Shown piece after piece: positions 27,276 through 37,427 of a DNA stretch of 64,000 nucleotides. Positions within the stretch are counted from its first letter, which is position 1. Every line of letters begins with the position of its first letter. Source of the stretch: a bacterium. GTDB taxonomy: Bacteria > Cyanobacteriota > Vampirovibrionia > Gastranaerophilales > Gastranaerophilaceae. Made by a program: the position numbers and the translations under genes. The stretch spans positions 16,378-80,377 of the forward strand of contig JAGAJM010000011.1 of NCBI GenBank assembly GCA_017626055.1, read 5' to 3'. The notes under the pieces were generated by a model. The model was not told the DNA's origin, made no database searches, and saw nothing but the letters and a program-made list of their open reading frames with translations.

Positions 27276-27839
27276 TTATCCTTCTGTCGCTACGTTTACA
27301 AGCGCAGGTCTTAAAACTTTATCCCCTAGCTTGTAGCCTTTTTGTAATTCTGTAATAATTGTGTTTTCTGGGTGTTCATTTGTTGGTGTTTGCATTACCG
27401 CTTCATGGAAGTTAGGGTCGAATTCTTCACCAATTGCTTTGATTTCTTCTAAACCTAATTTGCCCAAAGTTTCACAAACTTGTTTATGAACCAGATTAAA
27501 ACTTTCTTTTACTTTTTCGCAGTCTTCAACTTTTTCCAAAGCTTTTTGACCACGTTCAAAGTTATCAAGAACTTCTAATAGCCCTTTTAAAGTGGTTTCT
27601 GTCCCAAATCTGATAAGATTTTCGCGTTCTTGTTCTTGGCGTTTTCTGTAATTATCAAAATCTGCAGCAAGTCGAATATATTGTTGGTTTAATTTGTCAT
27701 ATTCTTCTTGAAGTTTGTCATTTTTATTTTCTTCAACAGAAGTCTCTTCAACTTCTTCTTTAATTTCCTCAGTGTTAGTATTTTCTTCGTTTACAACGAC
27801 ATCTTCGTTTTTAAACGGATTCGAGTTTTCTATTGTCAT
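27276..27839 (-). CDS. grpE: Nucleotide exchange factor GrpE
   Basis: GrpE releases ADP from DnaK. From the ATG at MTIENSNPF it is 187 residues; an in-frame upstream start adds 18 implausible residues, and the GAAGGGAAA SD fits the inner ATG. An acidic disordered N-terminus leads to a coiled coil (EEYDKLNQQYIRLAADFDNYRKRQEQER) and the C-terminal beta domain (EEFDPNFHEAVMQ...GYKLGDKVLRPALVNV). It is the first gene of the operon; no CIRCE element was seen upstream. Confidence 0.96.
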   Translation of the reverse strand: MTIENSNPFKNEDVVVNEENTNTEEIKEEVEETSVEENKNDKLQEEYDKLNQQYIRLAADFDNYRKRQEQERENLIRFGTETTLKGLLEVLDNFERGQKALEKVEDCEKVKESFNLVHKQVCETLGKLGLEEIKAIGEEFDPNFHEAVMQTPTNEHPENTIITELQKGYKLGDKVLRPALVNVATEG

Positions 27840-28035
27840 AAAACATTTCCCTTCACAACATAATATACTTATATTATAAAGTATCAAGCTCAATTCTCAA
27901 GAGAAATTTATTATTTTTTAATGTTTGTAAAAATACACGAACCCCTCCGAAAAGATTTGGTAGAATGACGTGGTTTCTCCGCACTTTAAGGAAGGGCTCA
28001 AACTTGTTATTTTAGTCTGGAACGACTATATCGGT

Positions 28036-29649
28036 TTATCCTAATTTTTCTTTGAAGTCTTTACCGCCAACAATTCTTAAATGACGGCTTTCGCCTTCGC
28101 CGATAGATTTACTCTCAAGGTTGTGTTGTTCAACTAACTCGTGTTGAAGTTTTCTGATATGGGTACTTTGTGGTTTTAATTCAATATCTCCAGAACCTGC
28201 TAAGATTTTTTCAATTGCAGATTTTGCCTCATCAAGAGCTTTTTCTGTAATATCGTAGAATGTTTGTCTGTCATTTACTTCTGCAATATCAAGAGCGTCT
28301 TTGATAACTTTTTGGATTTGTGCCATTGAATTTGTTTTTACATAGAAGATTTGCAATCTGTTTTCTTCTGCTGTACTTAGAACCTTCGCACCGCCCTTGA
28401 TGAAGTTTTTGTGTGCAATCACAATATCAGCATCATCAAGGTTTCTAGTAATTTCAGCGTTCAAGTCAAGTCTTTCTATGACTTTTTCTGCGATACTTCT
28501 AGATACGGCATAAAGATAGATTTTTTTGAATTTTTTAACTTCCTCAACATATTTTTGTCTTGAGAAGCTAAATTTTAAACTTTCTGGATGTTCAATTTTT
28601 TCATCCAAAGCGTTAATTTTGTCGATTACTGTTGGAGTTTTTTCTTGAGCAACATCTTCTGAGAAGTTGTAAGTTTTATCAACTTTTCTAAGTTCTGGTC
28701 TAATTGGCCAACCTCTTAAGATGTAGTCAACTGCTTCTGAAGCGTTTTTATATACCGCTAAAGTATTGCGGTCAATGATTTCGATTACGATATCGAAAGT
28801 CGGCTGTTTCTCACGTTCAAGAACAGTTTTTTGTGAAGAACGGCGTTTTGCCTCATCATCACCCAAAGTAACGGATTGAATACCGCCGACTAAATCTGAT
28901 AATGTTGGGTTTTTAATCAAACTTTCTAAACTATTACCATGTGCAGTTGCGATAAGCATAACCCCACGTTCTGCAATTGTTCTTGCTGCTTGTGCTTCGG
29001 CTTCTGTACCAATTTCGTCAACAACAATAACTTCTGGAGTGTGGTTTTCAACAGCTTCAATCATAATATCTTTTTGATATTCTGGTTGTCTAACCTGCAT
29101 TCTTCTGGCATGTCCAACTGCTGGGTGCGGAGTATCACCATCACCTGCAATTTCGTTTGATGTATCAACAATTACAACTCGTTTGCCTAATTCGTCTGCA
29201 ACAAGTCGTGAAATTTCTCTAAGTTTTGTAGTTTTACCTACCCCTGGACGACCAAGGAATAGGATACTTTTATTTTGAAGGCAGATGTCCTTAATACAAG
29301 AAATGGTCCCCGTGATGACTCTACCAATTCTACACGTAAGACCTACTACCCTGCCCTGTCTATTTCTGATTGCACTAATTCTATGTAACGTTCCTGGAAT
29401 ACCTGATCTATTATCTGAAGTAAACTCTTGAACTCTAGAAGTAATATACTCGATATCTTCATAAGTTATGTCGGTGTTACCAAGATATTCAATCTTTCCG
29501 TCTGAATGTCTTATCTCGGGAGGACGCCCAATGTCAAGAACAATTTCTATAACATCGTCCATAACGTGGTAGTCGATATACTCTCGAATCCTGTCGGGCA
29601 GAATTTCAACTAATTTTTCTAAATCATTTTGAAGTTGTATATTGCTCAT
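28036..29649 (-). CDS. Ycf45-like R3H domain AAA ATPase
   Basis: A 537-residue protein matching the Ycf45/SpoIIIAA-like ATPase family found in cyanobacteria and plastids. Walker A is GRPGVGKT (133-140), Walker B VIVVDEIGT (D211, E212), and HPAVGHARRMQVRQ (175-188) is a characteristic conserved strip. After a central linker, the C-terminal about 60 residues carry an R3H-type single-strand nucleic-acid-binding helix (IRKLQHELV...GEGESRHLRI). It probably acts on nucleic acids in the cytoplasm. It is the best marker of cyanobacterial kinship in the window. The mechanism is unknown. Confidence 0.9.
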   Translation of the reverse strand: MSNIQLQNDLEKLVEILPDRIREYIDYHVMDDVIEIVLDIGRPPEIRHSDGKIEYLGNTDITYEDIEYITSRVQEFTSDNRSGIPGTLHRISAIRNRQGRVVGLTCRIGRVITGTISCIKDICLQNKSILFLGRPGVGKTTKLREISRLVADELGKRVVIVDTSNEIAGDGDTPHPAVGHARRMQVRQPEYQKDIMIEAVENHTPEVIVVDEIGTEAEAQAARTIAERGVMLIATAHGNSLESLIKNPTLSDLVGGIQSVTLGDDEAKRRSSQKTVLEREKQPTFDIVIEIIDRNTLAVYKNASEAVDYILRGWPIRPELRKVDKTYNFSEDVAQEKTPTVIDKINALDEKIEHPESLKFSFSRQKYVEEVKKFKKIYLYAVSRSIAEKVIERLDLNAEITRNLDDADIVIAHKNFIKGGAKVLSTAEENRLQIFYVKTNSMAQIQKVIKDALDIAEVNDRQTFYDITEKALDEAKSAIEKILAGSGDIELKPQSTHIRKLQHELVEQHNLESKSIGEGESRHLRIVGGKDFKEKLG

Positions 29650-30072
29650 ATATTCGCTGCCTTTCTATTTTGATTATAACAAAATATCCGTCGGCTATTA
29701 ACTGCGATTTATAGTTTTAGGGACTTCTACTTTTATTATAAATCATGTGTCGGCAATTTTCACATGCAACTTTACTAAAAATGTAGTAATTTTAACAAAA
29801 CTTTACATTTTAAAATAGGTTCAAAACGTGTAAAATCAACACTTTTCATTTTAAAAAATGCAAAAAAAATAAATCGCTCAATCGAAAGATTGAACTTTCA
29901 AAATCCTCTTTACAATCTGAAATACAACTCAAATTTTCTATTAAAATTTGTTTACAAAAGGGTAAATAAGAGAATAAGTGAACAGGTTCTTTATGGCTAT
30001 TTTTTAAATTTTTTCTTGTTTGTAGTAAGATGTTTTGTGTGAATACTGTTACAAAAGGAAAGGAACAATTAA
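29650..30072. promoter_or_regulatory. Intergenic region upstream of PPi-PFK, no gene seen
   Basis: A 423-base AT-rich divergent region carrying the promoters for the Ycf45-like gene (minus) and PPi-PFK (plus). A small TCAATC-GAAA-GATTGA hairpin (29879-29894) is the only structure I see; no promoter is clear enough to map. The phosphofructokinase SD (AAAGGAAAGG) is at its right end. Confidence 0.4.
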
Positions 30073-31755
30073 ATGACAAAACTTTCACCATTACAAATTG
30101 AAAGATTACAGTACCAACCAAAACTTCCTTCTAGCTTACAAAGCGGTGTTAATTCATTGGAATTGGTTGAAGGATCTGCAACTCAATCAGTTAGAGATCA
30201 AGAACAAATCAAGGCTTTATTTGCAAATACTTATGGCAAACCAACTGTAACATTTAAGTCAACATCTTCTTCAGGTTCTTCTGAAATTAAAAATGTTGGT
30301 GTAATTTTATCAGGTGGTCAAGCTCCTGGCGGTCACAACGTTATCGCTGGTTTATATGATGCATTGAAAAATGCTAATCCATCTAACAAATTATATGGTT
30401 TCTTAGGTGGCCCATCTGGTATTATCGATGGTAAATATGTAGAATTCACTGATTCATTCATTGACGATTACAGAAATACAGGTGGTTTCGATATTATTGG
30501 TTCTGGCAGAACTAAATTAGAAACAGAAGAACAATTCCAAAAATCATTGGAAGTTTGTAAAAAATTAAACATCTCTGCTGTTATTATTATTGGTGGTGAT
30601 GATTCAAATACTAACGCTGCATTGTTAGCTGAATGGTTTGTTAAAAATAATACAGGTATTCAAGTTATCGGTTGTCCAAAAACTATTGATGGCGACTTGA
30701 AAAATGAACAAATCGAAATTTCTTTCGGTTTTGATACTGCTACAAAAACTTATGCAGAACTTATTGGTAACATCCAAAGAGATGCTAACTCAGCTAAAAA
30801 ATACTGGCACTTTATCAAAATTATGGGTAGAAGTGCTTCTCACGTAGCTTTAGAAGCTGCATTACAAACTCAACCAAACATCACTTTAATCTCTGAAGAA
30901 GTTGAAGCTAAGAAAATGTCTTTATCTTCTATTATTGATTATATGGCTGATATTATTGTTAAACGTGCAAATGCTGGTAAAAATTTCGGTATTGCCGTAA
31001 TTCCTGAAGGTTTAATCGAATTTATTCCAGAAATGGGTTCAATGATTTCTAACTTGAACGATATTATGGCTACTTTAGAAACTGACCCAAGTTTTGTTAA
31101 TGCAACAACAATCAGAGAAAAATTTGATATCGTTGAAAACAGATTAGATTCAGCAAATGCTGCCGTTTACTCTTCACTTCCAGCATTGATTAAAGAACAA
31201 TTACTTGCTGATCGTGACCCACACGGCAACGTTCAAGTTTCAAAAATTGAAACTGAAAAATTGTTAATTGAAATGATTTCAACAAGACTTGATGAATTAA
31301 AATCTCAAGGTGATTTCATTGGTAAATTCTCAGCACAATCACACTTCTTCGGTTATGAAGGACGTTGTGCATTCCCATCAAACTTTGATGCAGATTACTG
31401 TTATTCACTAGGTTACAACGCATTTGCTTTGATTAACTTTGGTTTAACAGGTTATTTATCATCAGTTAGAAACTTAACTGCTCCAGCTTCTGAATGGATT
31501 GCTGGCGGTGTTCCTCTTACAATGATGATGAATATGGAAAAACGTCACGGCGAAATGAAACCAGTTATCCAAAAAGCTCTAGTTAGACTTGATGGACCTG
31601 TATTCAAACAATTAGCTGACAACAGAGAAGACTGGGCATTAAATGACAGATATTTATTCCCTGGTGCTATCCAATACTTTGGACCAAGCTCTGTTTGTGA
31701 CATCACAACAGTTACATTACAATTAGAAAGAGCTAAAGAATTAGCTTCAGTTTAA
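30073..31755 (+). CDS. Diphosphate--fructose-6-phosphate 1-phosphotransferase (PPi-PFK)
   Basis: PPi-PFK reversibly phosphorylates fructose-6-phosphate with pyrophosphate in glycolysis. The 560-residue length is that of the long PPi clade. GGDDSNT (174-180) has the Asp typical of PPi rather than ATP use, and PKTIDGDL (202-209) and [11 protein letters not shown] are the substrate-site motifs. It was chosen by its strong AAAGGAAAGG SD. The call is firm for the family; the phosphoryl donor is inferred from the Asp signature. Confidence 0.94.
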   Translation: MTKLSPLQIERLQYQPKLPSSLQSGVNSLELVEGSATQSVRDQEQIKALFANTYGKPTVTFKSTSSSGSSEIKNVGVILSGGQAPGGHNVIAGLYDALKNANPSNKLYGFLGGPSGIIDGKYVEFTDSFIDDYRNTGGFDIIGSGRTKLETEEQFQKSLEVCKKLNISAVIIIGGDDSNTNAALLAEWFVKNNTGIQVIGCPKTIDGDLKNEQIEISFGFDTATKTYAELIGNIQRDANSAKKYWHFIKIMGRSASHVALEAALQTQPNITLISEEVEAKKMSLSSIIDYMADIIVKRANAGKNFGIAVIPEGLIEFIPEMGSMISNLNDIMATLETDPSFVNATTIREKFDIVENRLDSANAAVYSSLPALIKEQLLADRDPHGNVQVSKIETEKLLIEMISTRLDELKSQGDFIGKFSAQSHFFGYEGRCAFPSNFDADYCYSLGYNAFALINFGLTGYLSSVRNLTAPASEWIAGGVPLTMMMNMEKRHGEMKPVIQKALVRLDGPVFKQLADNREDWALNDRYLFPGAIQYFGPSSVCDITTVTLQLERAKELASV

Positions 31756-31776
31756 TCTGTAATTTCTGAATAATTG

Positions 31777-31808
31777 AAAAGGGTTGCGGGTTTATCTGCA
31801 ACTCTTTT
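31777..31808 (+). terminator. Terminator after PPi-PFK
   Basis: AAGGGTTGC/GCAACTCTT stem (one G-U pair) followed by a T-run. Confidence 0.85.
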
Positions 31809-31827
31809 TTCATGTTAAAATGGTCTT

Positions 31828-32640
31828 ATGAAAGAATTCGATTTTTACATAGTTCCAACACCTATTGGAAACTTAGGTGATATTACTTTAAGAGCAATTG
31901 AAGTTTTAAAATCAGTCGATTTGATTGCTTGCGAGGATAGCCGTGTTACCCAAAAATTGTTGAACCATTTTGATATCAGAACAAAATGTGTTTCTTATCA
32001 TAAGTACAATGAAAAAGAGCGTGTAAATCAAATTATTGAAACTTTAAAAAGTGGGAAAAAAATGGCTCTTGTATCAGATGCAGGAACTCCGCTTATTTGT
32101 GATCCAGGTTCAGTTATAGTGAAAGAATTGAGAGATAATGGTTTTTCTGTAACTGCGCTTCCAGGGGCTAATGCTATTGCAACATTTTTATCTCAAGTTT
32201 CTCGTGAGGACGAAACTTACACTTTTATCGGATTTTTACCAAAAACTCAAGCGAAAATTGAAGAAGTAGCACTTCAATACAAATTTAGTGATTTTGTTTT
32301 TTATGAATCTCCAAATAGAATTATTCAAACTTTAGAAATTATCAAAAATGTTCGACCAGAATGTAAGGTTGCATTTGGTAGAGAATTAACAAAAGTTTTT
32401 GAAGAAGTTGTAGTTGATAAAATTGATAATGTAATTGAACATCTGAAAACAAATGTTGCAAAGGGTGAATTTGTTTGTTTGATATATAGAGATGGTGAAG
32501 TTTCTGATTTAACTCAAATGGAAGATAAGGTAAAACTATTACAAGACAAGGGTTTTGGGGCAAAAGATATTTCGGTAATTTTATCAGAATTATATGGCGT
32601 GAATAAAAATAAAATTTATAAAATTGTAGTTGGTAAATAG
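31828..32640 (+). CDS. rsmI: 16S rRNA (cytidine(1402)-2'-O)-methyltransferase RsmI
   Basis: RsmI methylates the ribose of C1402 in 16S rRNA. The 270-residue tetrapyrrole-methylase-fold protein shows VPTPIGNLGDIT (8-19), ACEDSRVT, VSDAGTPLICDPG and ALPGANA, all family signatures. It lies 20 bases beyond the PFK terminator and has a weak SD. It is followed by the bamA promoter. Confidence 0.96.
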   Translation: MKEFDFYIVPTPIGNLGDITLRAIEVLKSVDLIACEDSRVTQKLLNHFDIRTKCVSYHKYNEKERVNQIIETLKSGKKMALVSDAGTPLICDPGSVIVKELRDNGFSVTALPGANAIATFLSQVSREDETYTFIGFLPKTQAKIEEVALQYKFSDFVFYESPNRIIQTLEIIKNVRPECKVAFGRELTKVFEEVVVDKIDNVIEHLKTNVAKGEFVCLIYRDGEVSDLTQMEDKVKLLQDKGFGAKDISVILSELYGVNKNKIYKIVVGK

Positions 32641-32651
32641 ATGTAAATATT

Positions 32652-32681
32652 TTGTACATTTTTTATAATTTATGCTACAAT
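32652..32681 (+). promoter_or_regulatory. Promoter upstream of bamA
   Basis: TTGTAC, an 18-base spacer and TACAAT with an extended TGC before the -10. It lies 40-70 bases before the bamA TTG start. Confidence 0.7.
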
Positions 32682-32723
32682 TCTTATTGAACAAAGAGTG
32701 AGAGTTTGTAAGGAAGTATATTC

Positions 32724-34694
32724 TTGAAATTTCATAAAATTACTAAACAATTATTGTTAGCAGTAATCTTGGTTATGATGACACAGACAAATGTTGTCGC
32801 TATGGATGATGTATGGGGCGGAATGGGTCTTTCAGAAGAGGCTGTTCAGGATGTTCCACGTCCTAGTGATATGTTTAAAAGCCAAGATGGTTCTGCTACT
32901 TCTCAAACTCAAACAAGTTCAGAAACCCCAGTAGATAAAGAATTAAGACTTATTAAAGATATTGAAATTTATGGTCTAAATTCTGTTGCAGAACACGAAA
33001 TCAGAGAAAAAATCCAAATGAAGCAAGGTGGAACTTATTCTCGTGATTTGTTACAAACAGATTTAAAAACTATCTATCAAATGGGTTATTTTACAGAAAA
33101 AATGAAAGCTATTCCGTCTAAAAATGAAGATGGTTCAGTTACTGTAAAAATTGTTGTTGAAGAAAATATCCCAGTTAAAGATTTTACTATTGAGGGTAAT
33201 ACAGTTATTCCTATTGAAGATATTTTAGCAACCTTAAATGATATGAAAGGTAAGCCTCAAAATATCGCTCAATTAAATATTGCAATTTCTCAAATTCAAG
33301 AATTATATACTTCAAAAGGTTACATTTTAGCTCGAATTGATTCAGTTACAGATGATCCAGATGGTACTATCAATATTAGTATCAAAGAAGGTGTTATCGA
33401 CAAAATTATGATTGAAGGTAATGAAAAAACCAAAGATTATGTTGTTGCTCGTAACATTTTGACTGAACCAGGAATGATTTATAATGAAAATCTTATCAAA
33501 GAAGATTTGGTTAGATTGTATGCAACTCAAGCGTTCAAAGATGTAACTCGTGAAATTGAACCAAGTGAAGAAATTCCAGATGCATACGATATCACAATCA
33601 AAATCCAAGAACAAAGAACTGCTAGTATCTCTGTTGGTGGTGGTGTTGATACAGTTACTGGTTTGTTTGGTTCTATGGGTATTACTGAAACTAACTTCCG
33701 TGGCAGAGCTGAAAGAATTTCTTTAACAGGTTTGGTTGGTACTGGGGTTATGTTGAATGACTCATCAGTTAAAGACCATATGAATATTCAAGCTGAATTG
33801 AGTTATTTTAAACCATATTTTTATAATGCAGATACTTCTTTAAATAACAGAATCTTCTTTAGAGATTTTGGTTCATACCAAATTCCACTTGCTATTGAAA
33901 GAAGAATTGGTGCAGAAATGACAGTTGCACACAGACTCAAAAAGAATAGACATGCAACAGCATCTTTCAGTTTAGGTCTTGAAAATATTGATGTTCGTGA
34001 AGGCGATTTCAATGGTATTTCAAGAATGTATCAACGATACAATATTCCAATTGCAGAACGTGCTAAACAGTTAGAGGGCGGATTATTCTTATCTTTAAGT
34101 CCTGCATTGATTTACGATACAAGAGATTCTGCGACTGTAACAAGACATGGTACAATGGCTAGTATCAGATTTGATGAAAACTTTGGCTTAGATGGATTTG
34201 ATAAAACAAACGGAAAACTTACAGGTATGATTAAACAATATATTCCTGTTGGTAAAAAGTCATCTTTATCATTCACAGCTAAAGGGGGTGGAGCTATCCA
34301 TGGCGATATTCCAGAAGTTATGGCATATCGTGTAGGGGGTCCATATACTGTTAGAGGTTTCAAAATGAGTGGTGTTGGTACTGGTGATGCTTTTATCATG
34401 GGTTCTGCTGAATTTGCAACACCAATTCCATTTATGGATAGAACAAGAATTTCATTCTTACATAACATTAGATTCACAGTTTGGGCTGATGCAGGTAAAG
34501 TATTCGATGGCACAGTTTCAAACAAAATTTACGACAGACCTGAATATGCGGTATCTGCCGGTGTTGGTTTGAAAGTATTTATCCCAGGTATGGGTCCTTT
34601 ATCAATCGACTATGGTATTCCGCTTACAAATGCGGGTAGAAATGGCTCAGACCATGGTTACTTCACATTCGGTGTAGGTGATTTATTATACTAA
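32724..34694 (+). CDS. bamA: Outer membrane assembly factor BamA (Omp85)
   Basis: BamA inserts beta-barrel proteins into the outer membrane. The 656-residue protein has a signal peptide (1-27), about three POTRA domains (roughly 70-305, with EGNTVIPIEDIL and EGNEKTKDYVVARNI strands) and a 16-strand barrel region, including the lid-locking VRGF motif (YTVRGFKMSG). The start is TTG with an AAGGAAG SD. Three POTRAs match cyanobacterial and plastid Omp85 more than the five of proteobacteria. Its partner skp follows after 22 bases. Confidence 0.93.
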   Translation: MKFHKITKQLLLAVILVMMTQTNVVAMDDVWGGMGLSEEAVQDVPRPSDMFKSQDGSATSQTQTSSETPVDKELRLIKDIEIYGLNSVAEHEIREKIQMKQGGTYSRDLLQTDLKTIYQMGYFTEKMKAIPSKNEDGSVTVKIVVEENIPVKDFTIEGNTVIPIEDILATLNDMKGKPQNIAQLNIAISQIQELYTSKGYILARIDSVTDDPDGTINISIKEGVIDKIMIEGNEKTKDYVVARNILTEPGMIYNENLIKEDLVRLYATQAFKDVTREIEPSEEIPDAYDITIKIQEQRTASISVGGGVDTVTGLFGSMGITETNFRGRAERISLTGLVGTGVMLNDSSVKDHMNIQAELSYFKPYFYNADTSLNNRIFFRDFGSYQIPLAIERRIGAEMTVAHRLKKNRHATASFSLGLENIDVREGDFNGISRMYQRYNIPIAERAKQLEGGLFLSLSPALIYDTRDSATVTRHGTMASIRFDENFGLDGFDKTNGKLTGMIKQYIPVGKKSSLSFTAKGGGAIHGDIPEVMAYRVGGPYTVRGFKMSGVGTGDAFIMGSAEFATPIPFMDRTRISFLHNIRFTVWADAGKVFDGTVSNKIYDRPEYAVSAGVGLKVFIPGMGPLSIDYGIPLTNAGRNGSDHGYFTFGVGDLLY

Positions 34695-34716
34695 AATTTA
34701 ATATAGGAGGTTTTTT

Positions 34717-35169
34717 ATGAAAAACTTAAAAATGATGGCTTTACTTATGGCTGCTGGCTTTGTATTCTCTACTGGATTATCTGCTAGTGCTGAAGTTGGA
34801 TATATTGATTATCAAAAAGTTTTGACAAGTTATCCTGCTGCTCAACAAGCTGCAAAAGAAATTGATGCAAAAGGGCTTGAATTACAACAATATATGATTG
34901 ACAAAGAAAAACAATACAAAGCGTTAGATACACCTTTGAAAAAACAAAACTTTGAAGCTCAAACTAGACAAGAATTGATTGCTAAAGAAGATGCGTTGAT
35001 TAAATTAAGACAAACAAAAGAATCTCAAATTCTTACTCAAGTTCAAACTGCAGCAAAATCTGTTATGGTTACTCAAAAACTTGATGCAGTTTTATCTAAT
35101 CAAGTAATCTTTGTTGGTGGTGTTGATATCACTGATGCAGTTATTCAAAAATTGAAAGAAACAAAATAG
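34717..35169 (+). CDS. skp: OmpH/Skp family periplasmic chaperone
   Basis: A 150-residue exported protein (signal peptide 1-25, ending ASA) with the OmpH-type start VGYIDYQKVL and a long helical coiled coil (about 45-125), the tentacle of Skp. Skp holds unfolded outer-membrane proteins on their way to BamA. It is directly downstream of bamA, with an AGGAGG SD, so it is co-transcribed. Confidence 0.9.
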   Translation: MKNLKMMALLMAAGFVFSTGLSASAEVGYIDYQKVLTSYPAAQQAAKEIDAKGLELQQYMIDKEKQYKALDTPLKKQNFEAQTRQELIAKEDALIKLRQTKESQILTQVQTAAKSVMVTQKLDAVLSNQVIFVGGVDITDAVIQKLKETK

Positions 35170-35178
35170 GTTTGGCTT

Positions 35179-35940
35179 ATGAAAAACTATTCTGATGATG
35201 GCAGACAATATCATGTTGGATTAAAAGAAGGTGACATTGGAAAATATGTTATTCTTCCTGGTGACCCAAAACGTTGTGAAAAAATTGCACAGTATTTTGA
35301 AAATCCAGTTTTAGTGGCAGACAGACGTGAATATGTTACTTATACAGGTTATGTTGATGGTGAAAAAGTTAGTGTAACTTCTACTGGGATTGGTGGACCA
35401 TCAGCGGCAATTGCGATGGAAGAACTTGTAAAATGTGGTGCAGAAGTATTTATTCGTGTTGGTACATGTGGCGGTATGCAACTTGATATTAAAGGTGGTG
35501 ATTTAGTTATCGCAACTGGAGCTATTCGTGCTGAAGGTACAAGTAAAGAATACGCACCGATTGAGTTTCCTGCGGTTGCTGATTTTAGAATAGTTAATGC
35601 TTTAGTTGATGCGGCTGAAAATTTAGGCTATACACATCATACGGGCGTTGTTCAGTGTAAGGATTCTTTCTATGGTCAACATAGTCCAGAAACTAAGCCT
35701 GTTAGTTATGAATTGCAAAACAAATGGGAAGCGTGGAAACGTTTAGGATGTTTGGCTTCTGAAATGGAATCTGCGGCATTATTTGTCGTTGCAAGTTACT
35801 TAAATGTAAAAGTAGGTTCAATTTTCTTGACTGTTGCGAACCAAGAAAGAGAAAAGTTAAGTCTTGAAAATCCTGTGGTTCACGATACTGAAAGAGCTAT
35901 CAAAACTGCAATTGAAGCAATTAAAATTTTAAAAGGATAA
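35179..35940 (+). CDS. udp: Uridine phosphorylase
   Basis: A nucleoside phosphorylase of the NP-I family that releases uracil and ribose-1-phosphate from uridine. The 253-residue protein shows [12 protein letters not shown] (phosphate loop), [14 protein letters not shown], the RVGTCGG strand, FYGQHSPE (a uridine phosphorylase signature) and the EMESAALF nucleoside-binding motif. It is the third gene in the bamA-skp-udp run, 9 bases after skp. Nucleoside preference is inferred from the motifs. Confidence 0.92.
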   Translation: MKNYSDDGRQYHVGLKEGDIGKYVILPGDPKRCEKIAQYFENPVLVADRREYVTYTGYVDGEKVSVTSTGIGGPSAAIAMEELVKCGAEVFIRVGTCGGMQLDIKGGDLVIATGAIRAEGTSKEYAPIEFPAVADFRIVNALVDAAENLGYTHHTGVVQCKDSFYGQHSPETKPVSYELQNKWEAWKRLGCLASEMESAALFVVASYLNVKVGSIFLTVANQEREKLSLENPVVHDTERAIKTAIEAIKILKG

Positions 35941-35944
35941 GATT

Positions 35945-37420
35945 ATGTTTAGAAAAAACAGAATGGAATATGTTATCAAAACATGTTCAGGGGAAGATGC
36001 TCAAGAATTACAAAATTTGTTGAATGAAATGTCAATGAATGGTTGGGATTTATACAGCATGCATGATGTAGGTGATGAAGAATCAGGTTCAGAATTGAAC
36101 TGTATTTTTATGCGTCCTGCAAAACAAGATTCTGCCTCTGAGTCTGACATAATCAATATTTCCGATTTTAAAAGTCAAATGGAAAAAATGCTTTCTCCTA
36201 AATTGACTGAATATGAACAATGTTTGGAAATTCAATCTCAAATCCGCAGACAAAAAGAAAAAATGAATAAGATTAAGGCTGAACTTGAAGGTGAAGCTCC
36301 AGCTTCAGTTTCAAGAAAAAAACTTAATGACAAAATTTCTGCAGGGTTGAAAGAATTAGAAGATTTGAAGGCAAAATTAAATAAAGCAACATCACCAGAT
36401 TTGATGTATTCAAAGCTTCATGAAGAAAAATTGACAATCTATTTGAGTGAAGAGCTTTTAGGTTTTGTAGATTCTGATAGAGATAATTCTGGAGAAGAAT
36501 TGATTGCAGAAACTGTTAAATCACGTCTTAGATTGACTGAGGAAAAAGGTTATATTATTCCAAAAGTTGTATTTAAAGATGATGAAAATCTTAATCCTTG
36601 CGAATTTAGTATCAGAATTCGTGGTATGGAAGTATTTAAGGCTGGTGTTTGCCCAAATCATTTGATGTTTTATGTTGATGAATTAAATACAAAAATCAAA
36701 AATTCTGTAAAAGCTATTGATGCAATTACTGATAGAGACGTTGTTTGGGTTGAAAAAGACAAGGCAAAAGACTTTTGGCAAAAAGGTTTGACGCCATCAG
36801 AATATATTTCAAAAGCATTGGAATATGTTGCAGTAAAACATGTTGAAGATTTACTAGATTATGATGATATTGACAAGTATTTGGAAGTTGTTGAAAAAGA
36901 AAACGAGTTCTTAATAGAAAATATTATTCCAGATTTGTTGACTTATTCTGATGTGAAATATCTTTTGACAAGTTTAATCAAAGAAAAAGTTTCAATTAAG
37001 AATATCACTTACATTTTTGAGAAAATTAATGATTTTGCTGAAGATGGAAGTAAAGCTGATATTCTAAACAAAATTCGCCTATCATTATCAAGACAAATTT
37101 GCAGAAGTTATGCAAATGAAGACGGTGAAACAATTAGCGCATTTGAACTTTCTGAAAAGACTTATGCTGATATTGTTTTAGGTTGTGATGACAGTGAAGA
37201 TTGTCTAATTAAAATTGATGGGGAGTTAGCTGAAAAATTAGCTGATAAAATCATTAGAAAATCTAAAAAATTAGGTATTCATGCGCCAAAATTGATTGTT
37301 CCAATGGAATATAGACAAATTTTCTTCACATTGTTATCTTTGTATTTAAACGATATTACTGTTTTAGCGCACGAAGAAGTTGGTTGCCTATTCAAAATTG
37401 ACAATTTAGGCGATATTTAA
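35945..37420 (+). CDS. DUF4177-like plus FlhA cytoplasmic domain-like fusion (soluble)
   Basis: A 491-residue soluble protein, 4 bases after udp. Residues 8-60 match the DUF4177 pattern (LQNLLNEMSMNGWDLYSM). A charged coiled coil follows (about 65-140). From about 160 to 480 the sequence tracks FlhA/SctV (FHIPEP) cytoplasmic domains: LTIYLSEELLGFVD, FSIRIRGMEVFKAGVCP, LTPSEYISKALEYVAVKHVEDLLDY, LLTSLIKEKVSIKNITYIFEKINDFA (SIKN near 350) and the C-terminal PKLIVPMEYRQIFFTLL...VLAHEEV. The membrane half of FlhA is absent. It was read by eye and not aligned by program. No other flagellar gene lies in the window. Confidence 0.75.
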   Translation: MFRKNRMEYVIKTCSGEDAQELQNLLNEMSMNGWDLYSMHDVGDEESGSELNCIFMRPAKQDSASESDIINISDFKSQMEKMLSPKLTEYEQCLEIQSQIRRQKEKMNKIKAELEGEAPASVSRKKLNDKISAGLKELEDLKAKLNKATSPDLMYSKLHEEKLTIYLSEELLGFVDSDRDNSGEELIAETVKSRLRLTEEKGYIIPKVVFKDDENLNPCEFSIRIRGMEVFKAGVCPNHLMFYVDELNTKIKNSVKAIDAITDRDVVWVEKDKAKDFWQKGLTPSEYISKALEYVAVKHVEDLLDYDDIDKYLEVVEKENEFLIENIIPDLLTYSDVKYLLTSLIKEKVSIKNITYIFEKINDFAEDGSKADILNKIRLSLSRQICRSYANEDGETISAFELSEKTYADIVLGCDDSEDCLIKIDGELAEKLADKIIRKSKKLGIHAPKLIVPMEYRQIFFTLLSLYLNDITVLAHEEVGCLFKIDNLGDI

Positions 37421-37427
37421 GAGAAAC

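Noticed and set aside
27894..28035. CIRCE heat-shock operator upstream of grpE
   Set aside because: No TTAGCACTC/GAGTGCTAA inverted repeat is present.
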